A stretch of 64,000 nucleotides of DNA from Microglena sp. YARC (taxonomy: Eukaryota > Chlorophyta > Chlorophyceae > Chlamydomonadales > Chlamydomonadaceae), in NCBI GenBank assembly GCA_022414725.1, contig CM039466.1, positions 17,262,786-17,326,785 on the forward strand, written 5' to 3'. Positions 33,966-42,289 of this stretch are shown here, piece by piece. Position numbers and translations under genes: made by a program. The notes under the pieces are model-generated. The model saw only the letters and a list, made by a program, of their open reading frames with translations, was not told the origin of the DNA and searched no databases. Within the stretch, counting starts at the first letter, position 1; every line of letters begins with the position of its first letter.

Positions 33966-34570
33966 CATCCGTTTTAATGCGCAAAACTGCGAATGTGATT
34001 AATATATTTTTATATTAATATATATTTTAATATATATTTTATATTAATATATACAAAACTGCGGATGTGATTAATATATTTGTTTTGGGTTGTGAAAGGA
34101 CTTTCACCCCATGAGCGACGTGGGTTTCCTGACACAAATCAGCGACCCGAAGGATTCAGTTCGAATGGCGTTGGATGATTTGATTTCCCAACCGTGATAG
34201 GAAAGGCTTCATAAGTAAAAGCATTGATGAACTGAACCCCAAACAATCGATTTACCGAGGGGAGCCCTGATTTCGTGCTACTTGTATATTACATTTTCAT
34301 CGACAGGCTATTGTTGGCAGGGTACACGGTTGGGCGAGTCCCTTTAGCCTATTTGGCCTACCCCTGGACTGTAACATACATACATACAGGTTAGAACATA
34401 CCGGTCGGTATTCCGGTATTGGGGTGGGTACGAAGCACTAAACCACTTAAATACTAGTATTTTACACTTTTTGTGTGAAAGGATTTTCACCCCAGAAGTT
34501 GGGTCTCCCTACACAAACCAGCGACACCGAGGATTCAGTCTGAATGGCGACGCCACTCCTACAAAAGAGT
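33966..34570. repeat. mosaic of dispersed repeats, AT-rich
   Basis: Bases 34000-34080 are AT palindromes (TATTAATATATATTTTA). Bases 34095-34180 and 34473-34560 carry the GAAAGGA(C/T)TTTCACCCCA, CCAGCGAC, GGATTCAGT, GAATGGCG element, which recurs at 34870-34970, inverted at 38640-38735, and at 44283-44320. Bases 34225-34385 carry the CCAGGGGTAGGCC family. No gene. Confidence 0.65.
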
Positions 34571-35109
34571 AGGCGCACATTGTCATCGACAGGCCATTGT
34601 TGGACCAAGACAAGCCCGCTCCACAGCATCTAGGAGGGGCCTTCAAACAATCCTCAAAGCACGATAGTCAATATTGTAGAAAGCAAACAAGATTGTAGAA
34701 ATCAAACATTATTATCAGCAAAAAAAACAAAAAAACTACCTCCGTATTAGACAGATGTATTGTTAGGTGTGAAACAGTTGTGTTACTATGTCCAGCATAG
34801 TGTACGCTTTATTCGTCGATGTGGACGGAACATGTGCTTGGATACGCTCCATGCTTTTGTTTTTTAGCTGTGAAAGGAATTTCACCCCATGAGGTGGGTC
34901 TCCCGACACTAACCAGTGAAACCTAGGATTCAGTTTGAATGGCGTTGCCACTCCTACAAAAGAGTAAATAATATAAATACATAGTTTGTACTATTATGAG
35001 GCGTGAGGTTGAGGGGGCCATCCAGTTTGATTGCACTGGGGCCAACCACCGGTTCATGCTTACGGAAGTGCCCTTGATCTTCTAGTGTCATGCTGAACCC
35101 CAGGAGGCC
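34571..35109. repeat. unassigned, with one TTTCACCCCA element
   Basis: Bases 34860-34970 are another copy of the TTTCACCCCATGAGGTGGGTC element, ending CACTCCTACAAAAGAGTA. The remainder shows no exon. Confidence 0.5.
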
Positions 35110-35640
35110 ATATGCTGTAGCCCTCGTGGTGCGGCCGTCAGGCTGTACAGCCGTCAGGTTGTAGCCCCGATGGTGCAGCTTATAGCCCCCGTCAGGCTGT
35201 ACAGCCGTCAGGTTGTAGCCCCGATGGTGCAACTTGTAGCCCCCGTCAGGCTGTACAGCCGTCAGGTTGTAGCCTTCGTGGTGCAGCCGTTAGGTTGTAG
35301 CCTTTGTGGTGCAGCCGTCAGGTTGTAGCCTTCGTGGTGCAGCCGTCAGGTATGTCTGTGCTGTACAGTAGGCGTGGCCATTACCATGTTATTATGAACA
35401 TTGCTACTGCACCCGTGGTGCAGACACCCGGTACGGCTGTACATGCCCTAAGGCTGTACAATAGGCGTGGTCATTACCCCCCGCCACCGTGCCTTCTCCA
35501 GCCTGATAGTGATAGTATCATATAAAATATCTAGCCATGTAATAATAAACAGTGCTACTATCCTCGTGGTGCAGCCATCAGGTTTGTCTGCACATGCCTT
35601 AAGGCTGTACCACGGGGGCTGCAACACCTACCATAGCATT
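35110..35640. repeat. GCCGTCAGGTTGTAGCC tandem repeat
   Basis: Units of GTACAGCCGTCAGGTTGTAG, CCCCGATGGTGCA and variants (CTTCGTGGTGCAGCCGTCAG) repeat about nine times from 35128 to 35355. Looser copies with GTGGTGCAGNCANC(A/C)GGT continue to about 35610. No coding function is supported. Confidence 0.75.
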
Positions 35641-35675
35641 GGTAATTTGGTATGAACGTTTGTCAACATGGGCTT

Positions 35676-36075
35676 CAGGGTACTTCAAACGGACCCCAGG
35701 GGTTGCGTCCTGGGATGCACCCTAATTCAGTAGGTTGCATCCTGGGACGCACCCAATTCGGTAGGTTGCGTCCTGGGACGCACCCTAATTCAGTAGGTTG
35801 CATGCCAATGGTGCACTCGTGTCCTAGTAGTTCACGCTGACACCTGGGACGCACCCGATCCGGTAGGTTGCGTCCTGGGACGCAATCGAATCCTTGGGCT
35901 GCGTCCTACTATCAACAGAACCCGTAGCCCACAGAAATGGAGTGGTGGTGGGCCAATCAACTGCTGGGTGAGACGCAACCAACATCCTGAACCTGCGTCT
36001 GCAACGCAACCAACATCCGGGACCTGCATCTGGGACGCAACGGACATTCCCCATGTTGCGTCCTGCACTACCCTG
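35676..36075. mobile_element. hAT-like MITE, long version
   Basis: Starts CAGGGTACTTCAAACGGACC and ends CTGCACTACCCTG. The flanks ATGGGCTT and GTGGGCTT match at 7 of 8 bases. The interior has tandem TTGCGTCCTGGGACGCACCC units of about 33 bases on the left and GACGCAACCAACATCC units on the right. This is an internally expanded relative of family 1. Confidence 0.8.
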
Positions 36076-36281
36076 GTGGGCTTCATCATACATGGGCCTA
36101 CGCCAGCAGATTCTTGATATCGCTATCCATAGTATAGTAATAGGGAATCCGGCCAACCTGCAGTGCATATCAACATATAATCGTCTAATTGCATTTTCAA
36201 TGTAGCAAGAACTCAGGGGCCCTGTCGGTAAAGCGATTGTTTGGGGTTCAAGTTGTCAGTGCTTTTTAGTTTTTAGTTTTT

Positions 36282-36333
<52 letters not shown>

Positions 36334-36474
36334 CGATGATGATGGTTTCATTTTTCCTGGTGCCCTACTGGACTCCAAATGTGCCCGCGGCTTAACAGAG
36401 GCAAGGGGGCATAAGAACATCACTAAACATTTATGCGCCAAGCTGTGAAGTGAGACTTTCCCCGGTTTGCCGAG
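36076..36474. repeat. (GAT)n tract with dispersed-repeat flanks
   Basis: Bases 36195-36260 are part of the CCAGGGGTAGGCC family. Bases 36281-36345 are (GAT)n, followed by TTTTTCCTGGTGCCCTACTG and GACTCCAAATGTGCCCGCGG, the inverse of the element before exon H at 22030-22080. No gene. Confidence 0.65.
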
Positions 36475-36815
36475 TACATTACATTACATTACATTACATT
36501 ACATTACACAAAGGGGAACCATTAAGGGGACCCATAAAGGGGAGTACGAAAAGCTACTCAGAGTCATGATCCATGCACGCAAAAAGGGCCAGTAAAGAAA
36601 GGGCACGGTAAAGTGTATACCCCTCCTGTCACGGTTGGGCAAGTCCCTTTAGCCTATTTGGCCTACCCCTAGACTGTAACATACACAGGGCCCCCGTTGG
36701 TTAAACGATTGTTTGGGGTTCAGTTCATCAGTGCCTTTTTGTAAGCTCTTCCTAACAGTTGGGCAAGTCCCTTTAGCCTATTTGGCCTACCCCTGGACTG
36801 TATAATACACAGGGT
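36475..36815. repeat. (ACATT)n tract and two CCAGGGGTAGGCC-family pieces
   Basis: Bases 36475-36508 are (ACATT)n, the same pentamer as the LINE tail, but no LINE body adjoins it. Bases 36630-36690 and 36690-36812 are two nested pieces of the CCAGGGGTAGGCC family. Confidence 0.6.
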
Positions 36816-37195
36816 AATGGTGACTACTGCTAGCTCCGGCTTACGCAGTGGTGTCCTTAACATCACGTCCTGAGAGTGGCACATTACTCGGATGTAACAA
36901 TTTCAATACACATGGTAGAATAATATGTGGGTGGGTGGGGTGTGGGAAGGGGTCAGGAGGCAGAGCTCCTATACATGGCTCACATCATATGGTTACAACA
37001 ACTGTATGGTGACTTTCCCCAGCTGCGGCGTACGGGAGGGTCCCCTTAACACCACGCCCCTCCAGGCGTTTTTTTTTTTTTTTTTTACAACAGCTGTGGC
37101 CGACCCGTCAGTTTTGTTTTTAAACCATTTTCAAATTTAAATTCAAACATATGGATGTGCACTATAATTATTTTGACGATAATAAATGTGTTCTA
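36816..37195. other. 3' flank of the ankyrin gene
   Basis: Contains a duplicated motif (ATGGTGACT, GCTNCGGC(T/G)TACG, GTNTCCTTAACA(C/T)CACG) at 36810-36870 and 37008-37058, and a run of T at 37068-37086. AATAAA occurs only on the plus strand near 37191. No gene. Confidence 0.4.
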
Positions 37196-37213
37196 CTACT
37201 CTTTAAGTTGACG
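37196..37213 (-). CDS. ankyrin gene, exon 6 (terminal, tentative)
   Basis: After GGGGATTTTTACAG on the minus strand come five codons (RQLKE) and TAG, in the phase left by exon 5. This gives a short tail after GADPKAKNY. The acceptor is good, but such a short exon could be coincidental. Another exon downstream, or read-through from exon 5, is possible. Confidence 0.4.
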   Translation of the reverse strand, partial: RQLKE

Positions 37214-40200
37214 CTGTAAAAATCCCCATGCAATTAGAGAAAGATATGACCATTTTATTCCACTAGAACCCGGCTTGTCCCTAAACTGTTTTTTTGTATT
37301 GCCGGTAATACACGGCCACCCAGGACAAACACTACTCACAGAGAACTTTGTCATGTTAAAAAAAGGGAAAACTGCATGTAACCTAAAATGTAACCTAAGA
37401 TTTACCCAAGTCACTTAGTGCTTTGTCATGTTAAAAAAAGAGGAAACACAGCATTATACCTAAAATGTAACCTAAGATTTACCCAAGTCACTTAGTGCTT
37501 TGTCATGTTAAAAAAAGAGGAAACACAGCATGTAATCTAAAATGTAACCTAAGATTTACCCAAGTCACTTAGTGCTTTGTCATGTTAAAAAAGAGGAAAC
37601 ACAGCATGTAACTGCATGTAACCTAAGATGTAACCTAAGATTTACCCAACTCACATAGTTCTTGGCTTTAGGGTCGGCGCCTTTGTCCAGGAGTGCCTTA
37701 ACACACGCCAACCTGCCCCGGCTAGCAGCCATGTGGAGAGCAGTGTCCCCAGACTAACACATGTAATGGAATGAGGGGTGGAAAGAGTAGGTCAGTTTCA
37801 ACTGCCACATGCATTGGAATTAAGGGTGTGAAATGAGGGGTGTGAGGAGTAGGTCAGTTTAACTGCCACATGCATTGGAATGAGGGGTGTGAAATGACGG
37901 GTGCGAAAAGTAGGTCAGTTCAAATGCCGCATGCATTGGAATTAAGGGTGTGAAATGAGGGGTGTGAGGAGTAGGTCAGTTTAACTGCCACATGCATTGG
38001 AATGAGGGGTGTGAAATGAGGGGTGCGAAAAGTAGGTTAGTTCAAATGCCACATGCATTGGAATGAGGGGTGTGAAATGAGGGGTGCAAAGAGTTGGCCA
38101 GTTGAACTGCCACATGCATTGGAATGAGGGGTGCGAAAAGTAGGTCAGTTCAAATGCCACGTGCATTGGAATGAGGGGTGTGAAATGAGGGGTGGAAAGA
38201 GTAGGCCAGTTTAACTGCCACATGCATTGGAATGAGGGGTGCGAAAAGTAGGTCAGTTCAAATGCCACATGCATTGGAATGAGGGGTGTGAAATGACGGG
38301 TGCAAAGAGTAGGTCAGTTTCAACTGCCACATGCATCGGAATTAAGGATGTGAAATGAGGGGTGTGAAGAGTAGGCCAGTTTTAAATAGTTGAATCCAAT
38401 CATGAAAAAACACAATCCACATGGCCACCACAAGCAGTTTTGTTGTTGAGAGCTGTGTTGCCATAATACCACAAGTGTTGAAATGGGGTGTGCAAAATGA
38501 GGTGTGCAAAATGAGGTGTGCAAAATGAGGTGTGTGAAATGAGGGGTGTAAAAGGTAGGCCAGTTTCAAATAGTTGAATTCGATCATGAGAAAACAAAAT
38601 CCACATGGCCACCACCAGCAGTTTTGTTGTCGAGAGCTGTGTTGCCATACTGGCTTCACCATTCGAACTGAATCCTCTGTGTCGCTGGTTTGTGTCGGGA
38701 GACCCACCTCCTGGGGTGAAAGTCCTTTCACAACTAAAAAAAAAAAAAAAAATACTACCACATGCATTGAAATACATGAGGGCTGCGAAGTGTAGTTTCA
38801 AATAGTTGGACGGGAGCATGAAGAGCAAAGCGTCTAGATGAAGGATACCCTAGGAATCCCCACCCTCTGATACTCACCCTGGGAGTCCCCACCCTCTGAC
38901 ACTCACCCACCACCACCACCACCACCACCCACCTCTCACCCACCACCACCGGTCATCACTCACCCTGTCGCTGATATTCACAACGGCAGCACTCGAATTG
39001 AGCAGTTCAAAAACGGCCTCCCCAGATTTGGGTGACAGGTGTTGATGTGGATGACAGGTGTTGATGTGGATGACAGGTGTTGATGTGGATGACAGGTGTT
39101 GATGTGGATGACAGGTGTTGATGTGGATGACAGGTGTTGATGTGGATGACACGTGTTGAGTTGGGATGTGGAGCAAAGATGAGAATTCAAGTATAATTCA
39201 GGATGAGCCTATTTTTGTCCAGGGTCCGAGTTGTGGGTGGCATAGACGAGATCCTCACCCACCCACAACTCACCCACAACCACCACCACCCTCTGATACT
39301 CACCCTGTCTCTAATATTCTCAATGGCAGCACCCGAATTGAGAAGCTCAACCACAGCCTTATACCACCCTCGCACTCACCCTATCCCTGATATTCCCCCA
39401 CCATTCCCCCACCACCAACACCCACCAACCAAAACTCACCCACCAACACCACCACCCTCTGATACTCACCCTGTCTCTGAAATTCACAATGGCGCCACCC
39501 GAATCGAGCAGTTCAACCACAGCCTTGGAGTTCCCAGCTTTGGACGCATCCATACCACCCTCACACTCACCCTATCTCTGATATTCCCCCACCACCCCCC
39601 CACCACCAACACCCACCAACCAAAACTCACCCACCACCACCACCACCCTCTGATACTCACCCTGTCTCTGATATTCACAATGGCAGCACCCGAATCGAGC
39701 AGCTCAATCACAGCCTTGGAGTCCCCAGCTTCGGACGCATCCATACCACCCTCACACTCACCCTATCTCTGATATTCCCCCTCCGCCCACCCACCACCAC
39801 TCACCCTGTCTCTGATATTCACAATGGCGGCACCCAAATCGAGCAGCTCAACCACAGCCTTGGAGTCCCCAGCTTTGGATGCACCCATACCCACCCTCAC
39901 ACTCACCCTATCTCTGATATTCCCCCACCACCCACCCACCACCCACCACCCACAACTCTCTCACCACCACTCACCCTGTCTCTGATATTCACAATGGCAG
40001 CACCCGAATCGAACAGCTCAATCACAGCCTTGGTGTCGCCAGCTTTGGACGCATCCATACCACCCTCACACTCACCCTATCTCTGATATTCCCCCACCAC
40101 CCACCCACCACCACTCACCCTGTCTCTGATATTCACAATGGCAGCACCCGAATCGAGCAGCTCAATCACAGCCTTGGTGTCGCCAGCTTTGGCTGCGTCC

Positions 40201-40562
40201 ATCAGCTTTTTATGTAGGGAAATCTCCTGCGAACGTAGTTACCGAAATAATAAAAAACAAAATGGAACATGGAATCCAAAATTGGGATTTTTATTGGGGT
40301 TTGGGATCTGAATTGAGATTGGGATGCAAATTTGGATTGGGAGTTTTTAATGGAATGCAAGTTTGAGATTTGACATCCGATTAATTCAATATTTTAGTAT
40401 GATGTTCAGTCATGACATTCCTTCAATTACTTTTCCTGCTTACCCACTATTCAAGGGGGAGATTATAACTGTTTTTCTGTGCGACACGTCGCAAATTAAG
40501 TGACTGGACGCGGACCGCAGTGCAACGCCACCCGAACCCCATGGAGCTCAAGGTGAGGAGCC

Positions 40563-40593
<31 letters not shown>

Positions 40594-41216
40594 TGGGGGG
40601 GGGCATTTCTGACTAGTTTAGCCAGTCCCATCCGTCGCAATGCAGCAAGGGAATGGCAACACGTCATGAAAAAACAGTGAAGATTAAGAAAGACACAACA
40701 ACTGATTTAAAAAAAAAAAAAAAATTATATACATATATCCCGGAATGGGGGGGCTCCGCCAAAAAATGTGAGAAATTTACTGACCTACTGAACAAGTATT
40801 TTCGTTGTGATATGTCATTATGGACCTCGTGTATAGCTAGGGACCGGCATATCATATGATTTTGACCAAAGGCTGGTATGATATCATATGATATCGTACA
40901 AATTGCATCATATGATATTGTATATGCAACTTTAGCCTAGTCAGACTCCCGGCATCATATGATATCATACAATGACATGATATCATAGGATATCATATTG
41001 CCGTTCCCTATATATATATATGGTATGTGTATGTTGACCGAGTCTTCCAGCCATATATTTCCAACCAGATTTCCAAGTCTTCCAACCAGATTTATAAGGG
41101 TCCTTACTCCCTTTTTACGAGTCGGAAAAGCTCAGCCACATCACATCTAATCATTCGGGTCTAGGGCAAGCATAGGGAGACCCACCCTTTGAGGCGAAAA
41201 TCCTTCTCGTTAAAAA

Positions 41217-41267
<51 letters not shown>

Positions 41268-42254
41268 CATATATATACAAATATTTCGTCGTTACCTACC
41301 TCCCCAGTTGAAGCCTTTATATTTGCAGCTAATGCAAATTGCCGAGCTTTGGCCTCCTTGGCTGCTCTCTCCTTGGTTGCCTTTTCCTTGGCTGCATTCT
41401 CTCTGGCTACCTTCTCCTCCTCGGACAGATTCTCCTACACATGCATAGGGTTTAGGGTTAAGGTTTAGGGTTCAGGGTTGTCCTTCTCGATCAGATTCTC
41501 CTACACATGCATTGGGTTTAGGGTTTAAGGGTCTAGGGCTGTTCTCCCCTTGGTTGCCTTTTCCTTCGCTGCATTCTCTCTGGCTACCTTCTCCTCCTCG
41601 GTCAGATTCTCCTGCACATGCATAGGGTTTAGGGTTAAAGTTTAGGTTTCAGGGTTTTCCTCCTCGATCAGATTCTCCTGCATATGCATTTGGTTTAGGG
41701 TTTAGGGTATAGGGATTCAGGTTTTCCTCCTCGGTCAGAATCTCCTACACATGCAGAGGGTTTAAGATTTAAGGTTTAGGGTTCAGGGTTTCCTCCTCAG
41801 TCAAATTCTCCTACACATGCATATGGTTTAGGGTTTAGGGTTCTCCTCCTCGGTCAGATTCTCCTACATATGTATAGGGTTTAGGTTCTAGGGCTGCATT
41901 CTCCTACATATGCATTGGTTTTAGGGTCTAGGGTTTAGGGTTCTCCTCCTCGGTCAGATTCTCCTACACATGCATAGGGTTTAGGGTTTAAGGTCTAAGG
42001 CTGCCTCCTCCTCCCCGGTTTTATTCTCCTACACATGCATATGCATAGGGTTTAGGTCTGCCTTCTCCTAAAGTGTGTGCGTGTGTTTGTGTGTGTGGTG
42101 GTGGTGGTGGTGGTGGTGGGGGGTCCTTCCTAACCGGATGCACTTACTTGAGACATCAACTTCCCATGCATGGCGCATGGGACATGCTGTGGGATAAATT
42201 GTGCATGTGTTTGTTTGTGTGTGTGAGTGTGTGTGTGTGTGTTGGAAGGGAGTA

Positions 42255-42289
<35 letters not shown>

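Larger units (their letters stand above)
40227..41299. repeat. intron 3 with two MITEs
   Basis: Bases 40470-40680 are a copy of the GCGACGC MITE family. Bases 40837-41012 are the CATATGAT MITE, starting TAGGGACCGGCATATCATAT and ending GCCGTTCCCTA. Bases 41160-41215 carry GGGAGACCCACCCTTTGAGG. Bases 41216-41265 are a poly(A) run joined to (TA)n. No exon. Confidence 0.7.

Noticed and set aside
36475..36508. Third LINE insertion
   Set aside because: Only the ACATT pentamer tract is present, with no adjoining LINE 3' UTR sequence; it may be an independent microsatellite.
38940..40060. A long multi-ankyrin gene made of all seven exon 4 copies
   Set aside because: The copies lack acceptors, several have frame changes, and the ankyrin consensus is continuous when they are skipped.
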